Assembly: GCF_014656545.1 (NCBI RefSeq) | Contig: NZ_BNDS01000004.1 | Location: 209,316 to 245,287, forward strand | Origin: Neobacillus kokaensis | Lineage (GTDB): Bacteria > Bacillota > Bacilli > Bacillales > Cytobacillaceae | Direction: 5' to 3' | Length of the DNA: 35,972 nucleotides | In this document: positions 8,690-17,013 of the stretch, piece after piece | Numbering within the stretch: the stretch's first letter is position 1 | How the letters are laid out: each line of letters starts with the position of its first letter | The notes under the pieces: generated by a model | What the model was told of the DNA's origin: nothing | The model's input: the letters and a program-made list of their open reading frames with translations, nothing else | The model's database searches: none | Program-made: the position numbers and the translations under genes

Positions 8690-9244
8690 TTACAAGCTCA
8701 TTTCAACCATTCGATATTCTTTTTCACTTAACTGGTTGACATCTTCAATGAGAAAACGATTTCCATCCAAATCTGTAATCAAGACCTTGACAGAAGAAAC
8801 CATTTTCACATTGCCGCCGCCTCTCCGGACTGTAAATTGAAGATGCCCAGCAGTGGTTTCTGCTTCCCAATAAGAATAACCAAATTCTTCATGAATGTTG
8901 ATCACCTTAGTTATAATCGGTGCGAAATATCTCATATGGATCTGTTCATCCAGGAGCCTCACTATATCCACTGGAAACTCATCGAGTGATTTGACCATCC
9001 CAACTTCCTGATTTTCACTCGTTCGAACAGAAATAAACATCCGTTTATTGGAGTGCGGAAAGGAGCAATGCAGATAAACGACCGGATACAGCTCCCCGTC
9101 AACCCGCACTGAAAGCAGCTTTCCCTCTGTTAACGCAAATTCTGTATTTTCTGGGGTTAAATAATGAATTCGTGCGGCCTCAGATAGGTCTGTTTTCTTT
9201 TCGACTATCTCCTGAGAGCAAAGCGTACTCTCTACCTTTACCAT
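8690..9244 (-). CDS. DUF1854 family protein
   Basis: 184 residues, with no signal peptide or membrane segment. The middle and C-terminus match what I know of DUF1854: the HYLTPENTEF-like opening, YWEAETTAGHLQFTVRRGGGNVK, and a VLITDLDGNRFLIED ending. The start ATG lies one base after the stop of the upstream ABC gene, whose last codons contain its ribosome binding site AGAGGTGAT, so translation is coupled. Its conserved position between two ABC half-transporters suggests a cytoplasmic accessory or regulatory subunit of that transporter. The biochemical function is unknown. Confidence 0.85.
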   Translation of the reverse strand: MVKVESTLCSQEIVEKKTDLSEAARIHYLTPENTEFALTEGKLLSVRVDGELYPVVYLHCSFPHSNKRMFISVRTSENQEVGMVKSLDEFPVDIVRLLDEQIHMRYFAPIITKVINIHEEFGYSYWEAETTAGHLQFTVRRGGGNVKMVSSVKVLITDLDGNRFLIEDVNQLSEKEYRMVEMSL

Positions 9245-9245
9245 G

Positions 9246-11552
9246 TTAGATCACCTCTTTCATCTTTAAAGCATCCTCATGTTTTTGCACCATGCCTTTG
9301 TACATACCATTCAATTTCATAAGCTCTTCATGCGTGCCCTCTTCAACTACCTTCCCCTGATCCAATACATATAGATAATGAGCATTACGTAAGGTGGATA
9401 ATCTATGGGCAATCGCTATGGTGGTTCTTCCGTGGACGAGCGACTCCAGCGCTTCCTGAATTTGCAGCTCTGTTTCCGTGTCCAGCGACGCAGTCGCTTC
9501 ATCGAGAATTAGGATGTTCGGGTCATGCAGAACGGCTCGGGCTATGGAAATACGCTGTTTTTCACCACCAGATAAACTATAGCCGCCGGTACCAATCATC
9601 GTATCGTAACCGTCTGGAAGTTTTTCAATAAAATCATGGGCATTGGCAATTTTCGCAGCATAGATAATCTCTTCTACAGAACACTCTGGATTACCATAAG
9701 CAATGTTTTCCGCAACGGTCCCCATAAACACATACACCTCCTGCGAAACAATTCCGATATGCTTTCGCAGCGATTCAGCAGTCAGGTCTTTGACATTGAT
9801 TCCATCCAATAGAATTTCGCCATCCGTTACGTCATAAAGCCGTGAAATCAAGTTCACAAGCGTGGATTTACCCGCCCCCGATGGACCGACGACCCCAATC
9901 ATTTGACCAGGCTTTGCATGCAATGAAACGTCTTTTAAAATCGGTTTATTCGGCTCATAACAAAAACCAACATGTGAAGCCCGAATTTCCCCCCTCATCT
10001 TCTCCAGATGGACCGCATCCTCTTTTTCGGAAACATCTGGAACAGCATCTTGGACTTCGAAAATCCGCTGTGCGGCTGACATACAGTTGGACCACCAGCC
10101 GGCTATGTTATTCATAAATTGAATAGGGCCGAACAGCATGTAGATATATGTAACGAACGACATGATTTCACCAAAGGATAAATCCCCATGCATGACACGC
10201 CAGCCGCCAAAAGCCCAAATCAAAATACCCCCGATTTGTGTAATCAAGTTAATAATTGGAAAGATTGTACTGTTCATTTTATTAAATTTTTGTTCCACAT
10301 CAGAAAATGTGAGATTCGCCTTTTGGAAACGGTCTATTTCTACACTTTCCTTCCCAAACGCCTTCACAATTCTTGCACTTTGAACAGTATCACTTATGAT
10401 TGAGTTCAAGATACTGACACGCCGATGTCTTCTCCATCCCAATCGCCATAACTTCGGAAAGACCCAGCGAATCAACAAAATCACAAAGGGCATCGGCAAT
10501 AAACAAATAAGGGTCAGCTTCCAATCCATGATCAGCAGAATAATCGTAATCCCGACAATGTTCATTGCATTCACAATAAAATAAGGAATGCCATCAATGA
10601 AAAAATGCTGCAATTCATTCGCATCATTATTTACCCTTGTCATTAGCTGGCCCGTTTGTTTTTTCTGAAAAAAGGATAACGAGAGCCGCTGCATGGCAGA
10701 AAAGATGTTAGTTTTTAAATCAAATACAATATTGGCCGCCAATTTCGCATTCATGGTGCCGAATAATGCTCCAAAAAGAAGAGACAATGTACGAAGAAAA
10801 ATGATAATTCCAACGACAAGCGCAATTTTACCGGCAAATATCCCGGTACCTCCGAGTGCTTGATCGAACAGTATGGTCCCTTGAAAATAAGGGATCGCAA
10901 GTCCTGTTGCTGAATTGAGCAGCATTAAAAGAACAATGAAAAATATTGATTTTTTATAGCTGCGGGCAAATCCCAGCAGTCTGGTAAATATAGCATGCCT
11001 TTTTAGGCATTTGGGGCAGACAGGTCTGCCTTTTTCAGGATAAATCATCCCGCAATGAGGACAAGCAGCAGCATCTTCCTCCTCTCCCCATTCCTTTTGG
11101 AACTGGATGCTTTCGTTTTTCTTAAGTTTTGAAAAAATAGACTCAAGTTTGACCGCCCTAGCCATGTTTCCATTGGTGAAGGAGGCGAAAGCCCTTTCAT
11201 TCGGCGCCTTAATAACCAGCATCCCAGAGGCAATAAGGTTTACAACTTGAATACTATGAATCTCATCGATACCGATGCGCTCGATTTTCAGTTGATTCAT
11301 TTCCAGTGGTTTCAGATCTTTATTGACCGTTTTAGAAACAAAGCCTTTGAATGTTTTTTCCTGCTGGAATGTCTGCCCATTCGAAAGACGGTAGAGTGCC
11401 TCTTCTGTCAGAATTACGTATGTATCCACAAACCCCCCGTCAATACCACGATCACAATTCACCCAATAAAGAATCTTTTCCTCCTGCAGACCGCTTTGAT
11501 TGATGAAACCTTTTAGTTCTTCAGGCAAAGTCTTCATATTCTTCTTAATCAT
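9246..11552 (-). CDS. ABC half-transporter with PH-like N-terminus and zinc ribbon (first subunit)
   Basis: 768 residues. A PH-like domain (about 20-145, containing IERIGIDEIHSIQVVN) is followed by a zinc ribbon (Cys164, 167, 179, 182). The exporter membrane domain spans about 205-490. The ATPase has Walker A GPSGAGKST near 555, signature LSGGEKQR near 657 and Walker B LILDEAT. Both ATP sites of the predicted heterodimer keep the catalytic Glu, unlike degenerate heterodimeric exporters. It is the first gene of the ABC-DUF1854-ABC operon. The chosen ATG is only about two bases after GAGAGGT; an in-frame ATG five codons later is an alternative start. The cytoplasmic N-terminal domains are unusual for exporters and suggest a sensing or docking step. 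Confidence 0.88.
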   Translation of the reverse strand: MIKKNMKTLPEELKGFINQSGLQEEKILYWVNCDRGIDGGFVDTYVILTEEALYRLSNGQTFQQEKTFKGFVSKTVNKDLKPLEMNQLKIERIGIDEIHSIQVVNLIASGMLVIKAPNERAFASFTNGNMARAVKLESIFSKLKKNESIQFQKEWGEEEDAAACPHCGMIYPEKGRPVCPKCLKRHAIFTRLLGFARSYKKSIFFIVLLMLLNSATGLAIPYFQGTILFDQALGGTGIFAGKIALVVGIIIFLRTLSLLFGALFGTMNAKLAANIVFDLKTNIFSAMQRLSLSFFQKKQTGQLMTRVNNDANELQHFFIDGIPYFIVNAMNIVGITIILLIMDWKLTLICLLPMPFVILLIRWVFPKLWRLGWRRHRRVSILNSIISDTVQSARIVKAFGKESVEIDRFQKANLTFSDVEQKFNKMNSTIFPIINLITQIGGILIWAFGGWRVMHGDLSFGEIMSFVTYIYMLFGPIQFMNNIAGWWSNCMSAAQRIFEVQDAVPDVSEKEDAVHLEKMRGEIRASHVGFCYEPNKPILKDVSLHAKPGQMIGVVGPSGAGKSTLVNLISRLYDVTDGEILLDGINVKDLTAESLRKHIGIVSQEVYVFMGTVAENIAYGNPECSVEEIIYAAKIANAHDFIEKLPDGYDTMIGTGGYSLSGGEKQRISIARAVLHDPNILILDEATASLDTETELQIQEALESLVHGRTTIAIAHRLSTLRNAHYLYVLDQGKVVEEGTHEELMKLNGMYKGMVQKHEDALKMKEVI

Positions 11553-11737
11553 GCACCTCTCATTTGAATTTTAAGAAAAGTCGTGTAACATACATCATTA
11601 GCGATATGAATTGGAATTCCTATTTATGAGCTTTTTTTTATTACTTTTCCGCCTCCTTCATTTTTCCTTTTTCATAAATCGTTGTTAATTCTTGGGGGAA
11701 TAAACTCTCTTAAAAAGACAATATATCGAAAGTGTTC

Positions 11738-11743
11738 ATTTTA
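11738..11743 (-). promoter_or_regulatory. Candidate -10 box of the zinc-ribbon ABC operon
   Basis: TAAAAT on the minus strand. The hexamer 17 bases upstream reads GAAAAC and is a poor -35, as expected for an activator-dependent promoter. The four-box array begins 29 bases upstream of this hexamer. Confidence 0.4.
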
Positions 11744-11772
11744 TCCATTTATTTGATCCGGTTTTCGAAATA

Positions 11773-11812
11773 TTCACACTATCTTCACACCATCTTCATT
11801 GTGTCTTCACAC
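11773..11812. promoter_or_regulatory. Four direct repeats, TTCACA-like, at 11-bp spacing
   Basis: On the plus strand TTCACAC starts at 11773, 11784 and 11806, with TTCATTG at 11795, all exactly 11 bp apart, so the boxes lie on one face of the helix. This is the layout expected of an OmpR/PhoP-type response regulator or similar activator. It lies about 42-81 bases upstream of the start point inferred from the TAAAAT box. The regulator is not identified. Confidence 0.65.
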
Positions 11813-11837
11813 ACGCCTAGGAGAACACAAAAAGAAA

Positions 11838-11894
11838 TGCCTCCTTATCCGAGCTAATTAAGTGAACAACGTAAAAAGCAGGATAAGAAAGGCA
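11838..11894 (-). terminator. Imperfect terminator hairpin after the GH84 gene
   Basis: TGCC and CTTATCC (11838-11850) pair with GGATAAG and GGCA (11881-11894) across a roughly 30-base loop, with a small internal loop. On the minus strand the stem is followed by TTTCTTTTTGTG. It is placed 60-120 bases after the GH84 stop codon. Confidence 0.5.
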
Positions 11895-11957
11895 CTATAT
11901 AAATTCTGATGTTACTATTCTAGTTACCGAAATGAAAGTCAAATAACAATTTAAGTA

Positions 11958-14645
11958 TCAATGCTCAAATTGAGGAATTACCTCATGGATAATCGGTGTG
12001 GTAAGACTTTCATCCCAAAGAATGCGAAATTGATTCGTCGTTTTATCAACCTTAACGATCGTATAACCATCCGCAAGACTTCCGACCGTTATCCAATTTC
12101 CATCTTCGTTTTGTACCTCAATTTTCCCACTACCTGCTGACGCTGTATCCTGTAATATGACAATGTTTGACACCTTTTCTGGACGTGATAGAGTAAAGAT
12201 AAGCGATTCCCCCTGTTTAGGTATAGAGCCTGCCGCATAGGCTGTTGTTACATCACTATCGACAGCGTAATCCAATTTAGAGTGGTCAGCAGCAGATGGT
12301 GTCCCGCTTGCTTGAATAGACCCTTTATCACTTATGACTTGAAACTCACGGACCTGCACCCATTGAGTTTGATCCGCAGTTGCTCGATATCTTATATATC
12401 TCGCCTTAATATTTAAATCACTGACTTGGATTTCCAGCTCATTGTCACCTTTCACGATAGTGGACCAATTCTTGCCGTCCGTTGAGTATTCTAAAATACC
12501 CTGACGGATATAATCCTTTGATGTTGCTTTAGCGCCCATTAATAATTGCACATTATTGACTGTAAAGACGCTTCCTAAATCAATTCCTACATAATCGCCA
12601 GCCTTAACACCTCGGTTACTCCAATACCATGTATTAGGGTTATTGTCGATCATATTTTCCATATTATAATTCCTGTATATGCCCAACGAGGCCATTGAAC
12701 GTGTTTTAATGATACCCAACCACTTGTCATTCATTTCTAGGGCCTTTTTCAGAAACGGAGTCATTACTTCCCTTGCCACTACTTGAGGTATAGCCTCTGT
12801 TTCTTCAAATGCTTTTTCAAGCGCTACCCTTTGCTGCCAAGCTTTATTTCCATTGTTTTCCGCCTGGGCCATTAGCATATTGACAGCTATTTGGCCAGCT
12901 TGGCCGTACAATTCTAACTTGTGGAGCCAAGGTTCGGTTTGAACAAGAAATTTTTTATTATTGAAGCTGCTTCGAAGTTCCTTTGGTGCTTGAATTACGT
13001 TTGCAAATTCAGCTAGAAGGTCGCTAGCAGCCTTTTCGGCATTTCCTTTCTCGTATTCTTCCCAGAACTGTCTAATTAAAGGGGTTAATGTTAGTGATTC
13101 CTCTTGGATAAACCTTGAAGAATAAGTATTTTCCAAGAAGGTCTTTAACGTTTTATAATGTTCGCCGCCAAAATCTTTTATACTGTTTAACCAGGAATTC
13201 TCGGGATGATACGCATCAGGGTTCCACATATAATCAGCTGCAGTGAACAGCGTTAGTTTTGACGCCTCCGGCTGACCACTCATCGGATTTGCATGAAACC
13301 CAATAACATAATCTGATAAATCAGCACTTCTTCCTGTTAGCGGGCTAGTGATTAAATCGTTGATATTATAATCATGTGCTGTATAGTTATCCCAAATTAA
13401 TATATCGTGCTTAAATATATCTGAGATTTTCTCTGTCTGTTCACCTGTAATTGTAGGGGACGCAACATCTGTTCCTGTCCAATAGAAAATCACATCGGAA
13501 TCAACTAGATCTCCGAAACGCTCTTTATACGTATTGGTTCCAGTTCCTGTATAATCTGTAGGAACTGTAATTAAACGAGCTGTTCCTTCGTGTGTTTTAA
13601 TAAATTCCTTATTAAATCTGTTAAGTAAATAGGCTTGAGCCGCTGCGAAAGGACTTGGATCATCAGCAAACTTTTCTTTATCTTGAGTACAATGTAAGTC
13701 TTTACTAATATCATCGTAGAACAAGGCAAATGACCGTACCCCAATATCATAAACGGTTTGCATTTTATCAATCAGAGCCTGAAAATCGCTATCCCCCGAG
13801 TGACAGATACTGGCACCAGGTGAAACAGCAAATACAAACTCTACATGATTTTGGTTGGCTCTATCTAATAATTCTTTTAGTCTCTTAATGTCTTCCTTTG
13901 GATAGGGTTCCCGCCATTGATGCCGGTGATAGGGATCATCTTTCGGTGCATAAACATATTGATTTATTTTTTTCTGCCCATAAAAGTCCAATTGATCTAG
14001 ACGCTCTTCATGGGTCCATTGCACTCCATAGAATCCTTCAACGGAACCACGGAGCTCCATTTGCGGCCAATCGCGAATCTCAATACTCGGAATCCAATCC
14101 TGTCCTGAACGCTTCTGAATGATTTGTTGGAAGCTCATGGCAGCATAAAAGGTACCTGCCGCATCCTTGCCGGCAAGGACAATCGTCTTATGACCGTCTG
14201 CATGTCCTGTGGCCAGTACATAGCCTTCTTTCTTTAATCCTTCTGGTCCTTTGACGCCAAGAGCTTTCAAGGCATCAACTGATGCGGAGTTTTCAGATGG
14301 GCCGCCAATTACAATGGTGACAGGCGTATCCGGTGCTTTTTCAGCTTCATGTCTCTGAACAATTTGATTCACACCATGAGCACGTAAGGTTTTAATAACT
14401 TCTTTAATAGCATACGGATCAGTTTTATCTCCAACCATCAACCCAACAACTTGGTTCAGTGGAAATCCTGTCCCGTTAACTTCCCATTGCTGCGGAGTTG
14501 GAAAAATATTGATTGTATCATTCAGAGGGGCGGTCGCGTGAGCAGTTGAGTCCTTTGATACAAATAAAGACGGCAGGAATAGTATAAACCCGAGGCAGAA
14601 CATCAGAAGCCTTTTCGTAATAAGAACTATACGTTTCTTTTTCAT
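11958..14645 (-). CDS. Secreted GH84 beta-N-acetylglucosaminidase (NagJ/hyaluronidase-like) with discoidin/CBM32-like domains
   Basis: An 895-residue exported enzyme. A signal peptide (about 1-38) precedes the GH20b-like N-terminal domain (about 45-185) and the GH84 catalytic barrel (about 195-500). The adjacent Asp311-Asp312 pair in FALFYDDI corresponds to the catalytic acid and polarising Asp of NagJ-type enzymes. A helical linker region follows, then a clear discoidin/CBM32-like domain (about 650-770) and a weaker beta-rich C-terminal domain (about 775-890). It removes terminal beta-linked GlcNAc from glycans or glycosaminoglycan-like chains by substrate-assisted catalysis. There is no LPXTG anchor, so it is secreted or held by its carbohydrate-binding domains. 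The ribosome binding site is AAGGGAGTG. It lies 184 bases after the sulfatase on the same strand, and joint regulation is possible but unproven. Confidence 0.9.
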   Translation of the reverse strand: MKKKRIVLITKRLLMFCLGFILFLPSLFVSKDSTAHATAPLNDTINIFPTPQQWEVNGTGFPLNQVVGLMVGDKTDPYAIKEVIKTLRAHGVNQIVQRHEAEKAPDTPVTIVIGGPSENSASVDALKALGVKGPEGLKKEGYVLATGHADGHKTIVLAGKDAAGTFYAAMSFQQIIQKRSGQDWIPSIEIRDWPQMELRGSVEGFYGVQWTHEERLDQLDFYGQKKINQYVYAPKDDPYHRHQWREPYPKEDIKRLKELLDRANQNHVEFVFAVSPGASICHSGDSDFQALIDKMQTVYDIGVRSFALFYDDISKDLHCTQDKEKFADDPSPFAAAQAYLLNRFNKEFIKTHEGTARLITVPTDYTGTGTNTYKERFGDLVDSDVIFYWTGTDVASPTITGEQTEKISDIFKHDILIWDNYTAHDYNINDLITSPLTGRSADLSDYVIGFHANPMSGQPEASKLTLFTAADYMWNPDAYHPENSWLNSIKDFGGEHYKTLKTFLENTYSSRFIQEESLTLTPLIRQFWEEYEKGNAEKAASDLLAEFANVIQAPKELRSSFNNKKFLVQTEPWLHKLELYGQAGQIAVNMLMAQAENNGNKAWQQRVALEKAFEETEAIPQVVAREVMTPFLKKALEMNDKWLGIIKTRSMASLGIYRNYNMENMIDNNPNTWYWSNRGVKAGDYVGIDLGSVFTVNNVQLLMGAKATSKDYIRQGILEYSTDGKNWSTIVKGDNELEIQVSDLNIKARYIRYRATADQTQWVQVREFQVISDKGSIQASGTPSAADHSKLDYAVDSDVTTAYAAGSIPKQGESLIFTLSRPEKVSNIVILQDTASAGSGKIEVQNEDGNWITVGSLADGYTIVKVDKTTNQFRILWDESLTTPIIHEVIPQFEH

Positions 14646-14697
14646 AAGTATTCACTCCCTTTTAAGATTTTTAATAGTGTTTGTGGAATGCAGTATT

Positions 14698-14712
14698 ATG
14701 TAGGTACTACAT
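14698..14712. promoter_or_regulatory. 15-bp palindrome overlapping a start-stop codon pair upstream of GH84
   Basis: ATGTAG and CTACAT flank a GTA spacer, giving a perfect inverted repeat. On the minus strand ATG (14712-14710) is immediately followed by TAG. A strong Shine-Dalgarno-like AGGGGGTGAT lies just upstream, and the GH84 start is 62 bases downstream. This may be an operator, a start-stop upstream element, or a decayed gene start. Confidence 0.4.
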
Positions 14713-14829
14713 GTTTATCACCCCCTAATTGAACCTCCCCCAGCCAAATTTCATCCGATAGACAGGTACAATTTCAAATCTTTACATTGTGCTAAGATTA
14801 GCGGATATCATGACTGGGAAGGCACAAGA

Positions 14830-16287
14830 TTAATATTCTACCGGCGGTTTCATATACTTCCTTCGATATTCCTCTGCTTCTTTATGCCAGCCTGCATTTT
14901 CTAGGCGCAGAATCCAGTCTTGCGGCTCTAGGTAACGGAACGGTCCTCCAGACGCAAGGATTTCGCGCATTGGATCTTTTCCAACTCCATTTTTAGAAAT
15001 ATTTCCCTCCACCCATTTTGATAAACGGAAATACATTTTCTCTACTACTTCTGGGTATTCCTGTGCCACATTGATCGTCTGGTGGGGGTCATTTTCTAGA
15101 TCATATAGAATTACTTGCTCAATATCATAGAAACCTGGATGATACGTATAAAGAAAATACCATTTCCTGTCCATCACGGCTCGCTGGCAGGCATATAGAC
15201 CATGTTCTAAAACAAGATAATCCCTGCCCTCCACTTCTTCATCCTTTAGAACAGGCAGAAATGATGTACCATCCCAGCCTGTTGGTACAGGCAATTCCAG
15301 CATATCTGCTACAGTGGCCATAATATCTACATTATAAATAAAGTGTTGATTTACTTTACCTGAAGCCATACCCGGTGCCCTGACAATGAGTGGAATATGG
15401 TGAACGGCTTTGGTCGCCATTCCGTGTTCCAGATAAGATCCTTGCTCGCCAAAGGACTCTGCATGATCGGCAGTGATAATAAAGCAAATCTCATCTTCAA
15501 TCCCCAGCTCACGATAAGCATCGACGATTTGACCAAGGTGTTTGTCCATATAGGAAATACCCCCGTCATACCCATCTATCAATTTTTTAAAATCCTTCCG
15601 ATTTTCAATTTCATATGGCATGGTATCCTGCGGAAGTGTATTGTAATCCTGTGTCCAGTGCAGAAATTTTGCCGACCGCGGATGAGCGTCTTTCCGATGT
15701 TTTTGTATTGTTTCCTCATCAGGATACTCAGGAATTAAATCATCAGAAAATTGCTCCGCATACTCCTTCGGATACGTATAGGCAGAATGCGGATCCCAAT
15801 ATTGAATATGCAGGAAGTAATTCTCGTCCTTTCCATGCTCTTTAATCCAAGGAAGCACCACCTTGTTCACTTCATGTGCATCTTCATTGCCGCCTTTTAA
15901 CGTATGAGTATGAACCTCATCCCAGCCGGCAAAAAACCACCAAGCATGGTGCCTGTCACCAAAGGACGAAAAAGTAATTGTACGGTGGTCCGCCTCACGT
16001 AAATATCTCGTAAAGAAAGGCATCTCTTTACTATGAAAATCCCCTTCTGGATAATAAAAATTACAACCAGGCCCCCAATGCGTTAAGGCCCCATGATTGA
16101 TGCCGAATCGTCCTGAAATAAAGCTGGCTCTTGCGGGCACACAGGGAGAGGAAGCACAATACATGTTCGAAAAACGAATCCCTTCACTAGCAATTTTGTC
16201 AATATTCGGGCTTGTATTCCTGCGATACCCGTAGCAGCCTAAATGATCTGGTCGTAATGAATCGATATCAAAATAAACAATTCTCAT
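14830..16287 (-). CDS. Cytoplasmic sulfatase / phosphonate monoester hydrolase family enzyme
   Basis: 485 residues from ATG 16287, which has AGGAGG ten bases upstream; TTG two codons earlier is too close to it. It belongs to the alkaline phosphatase superfamily, sulfatase branch. The N-terminal metal site is DIDSLRPDH, the activation motif CVPARASFISG carries the Cys to be converted to formylglycine (residue 49), and the late metal motif is ITADHAESFGEQG. There is no signal peptide or membrane segment, so it should act on imported substrate. Its motif and size fit both sulfatases and formylglycine-dependent phosphonate monoester hydrolases; the nearby phnX makes the latter worth considering. 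No maturation enzyme (FGE or anSME) is in this window. It is probably co-transcribed with the two-component genes just upstream. Confidence 0.82.
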   Translation of the reverse strand: MRIVYFDIDSLRPDHLGCYGYRRNTSPNIDKIASEGIRFSNMYCASSPCVPARASFISGRFGINHGALTHWGPGCNFYYPEGDFHSKEMPFFTRYLREADHRTITFSSFGDRHHAWWFFAGWDEVHTHTLKGGNEDAHEVNKVVLPWIKEHGKDENYFLHIQYWDPHSAYTYPKEYAEQFSDDLIPEYPDEETIQKHRKDAHPRSAKFLHWTQDYNTLPQDTMPYEIENRKDFKKLIDGYDGGISYMDKHLGQIVDAYRELGIEDEICFIITADHAESFGEQGSYLEHGMATKAVHHIPLIVRAPGMASGKVNQHFIYNVDIMATVADMLELPVPTGWDGTSFLPVLKDEEVEGRDYLVLEHGLYACQRAVMDRKWYFLYTYHPGFYDIEQVILYDLENDPHQTINVAQEYPEVVEKMYFRLSKWVEGNISKNGVGKDPMREILASGGPFRYLEPQDWILRLENAGWHKEAEEYRRKYMKPPVEY

Positions 16288-16329
16288 TATCAAGCAGCCT
16301 CCTAATTTTATAAATTAATAAAAACAGAC

Positions 16330-17007
16330 TTATAGAAATAAATGTGCCAGGTTCAAATCCTTTATTGTTTGTACGATATCCTTTGTCCGTGAAACTCCAA
16401 ATTTCTTTAACAATGTATTGATTTGCGATTTGATGGTTACTACCTCCACACTCCTTTCACGGGCAATCTCTTTTATTTTCAAACCATTTAATAGAAAGGC
16501 AATGAGTGCCCTCTCGGTATTTGTAAGATTCGAAATATTATTGATAAAAAAAAGCAGATTTTTTTCCGATTGCCTCAGCCTCATATACTCCTGTAAAACA
16601 AGCTCTTGAATTTTTCCATCCATGAGGGGCTGCCCGAGATAGGCCTGGCGGATATGATAGAGTATCTCCTCTTCCGCTGTTCCTTTGACGATATAGTCAA
16701 TCGCGCCTGTCCCCACCGCTGTAAGAATCATTTCTTTTGTTTCATGGGCAGTCAGATAGATAATTTTTCTATCTTGGCACCAGTCTCTAATTCTTTCTGC
16801 CGCCTTAATTCCTGCCGTTGTCGTTTCCATTTCAATATCCATTAAGATCAAATCATGGTCTATGGTTCTAGCAAGCGCTTCAATTTCCTTGCCACTTGAA
16901 GCAGTACCAACCACCATCATATCGGATTGACGATTAATCAATTCTGTCAAATCTTCAAGTAATAATTGAATATCATCGGCAATCATAATTTTAATCGGAG
17001 GATTCAC
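16330..17007 (-). CDS. NarL/LuxR-family response regulator
   Basis: 225 residues. The receiver domain (about 5-120) has the acidic pair Asp11-Asp12, the phosphoacceptor Asp57 in LILMDIEM, and a conserved Lys near 108 in YIVKGTAEE. A C-terminal LuxR-type helix-turn-helix (about 163-215, LTNTERALIAFLLNGLKIKE) binds DNA. The start is GTG, six bases after the histidine kinase stop codon, so the pair is translationally linked. It is the predicted partner of the kinase and may control the sulfatase gene 42 bases downstream and/or the ABC importer upstream. No binding site can be assigned. Confidence 0.88.
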   Translation of the reverse strand: MNPPIKIMIADDIQLLLEDLTELINRQSDMMVVGTASSGKEIEALARTIDHDLILMDIEMETTTAGIKAAERIRDWCQDRKIIYLTAHETKEMILTAVGTGAIDYIVKGTAEEEILYHIRQAYLGQPLMDGKIQELVLQEYMRLRQSEKNLLFFINNISNLTNTERALIAFLLNGLKIKEIARERSVEVVTIKSQINTLLKKFGVSRTKDIVQTIKDLNLAHLFL

Positions 17008-17013
17008 ACGCCA

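Larger units (their letters stand above)
11553..11957. other. 405-bp intergenic control region of the zinc-ribbon ABC operon
   Basis: No gene is seen here. On the minus strand it holds, in order of transcription, an imperfect terminator hairpin for the GH84 gene, an array of four 11-bp-spaced boxes, a TAAAAT -10 box (11738-11743, minus strand) and a long 5' leader of about 180 bases with no recognised riboswitch. The leader contains an AGGAGG (about 11650-11660) that is not followed by a usable start codon. Confidence 0.6.

Noticed and set aside
9842..10117. Plus-strand reading frame inside the ABC transporter gene
   Set aside because: It overlaps conserved ATPase motifs on the other strand and shows no ribosome binding site or family resemblance.
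11838..11894. End of an insertion sequence
   Set aside because: The inverted segments are short, imperfect and about 30 bases apart, with no transposase remnant or target duplication. A terminator explains them better.
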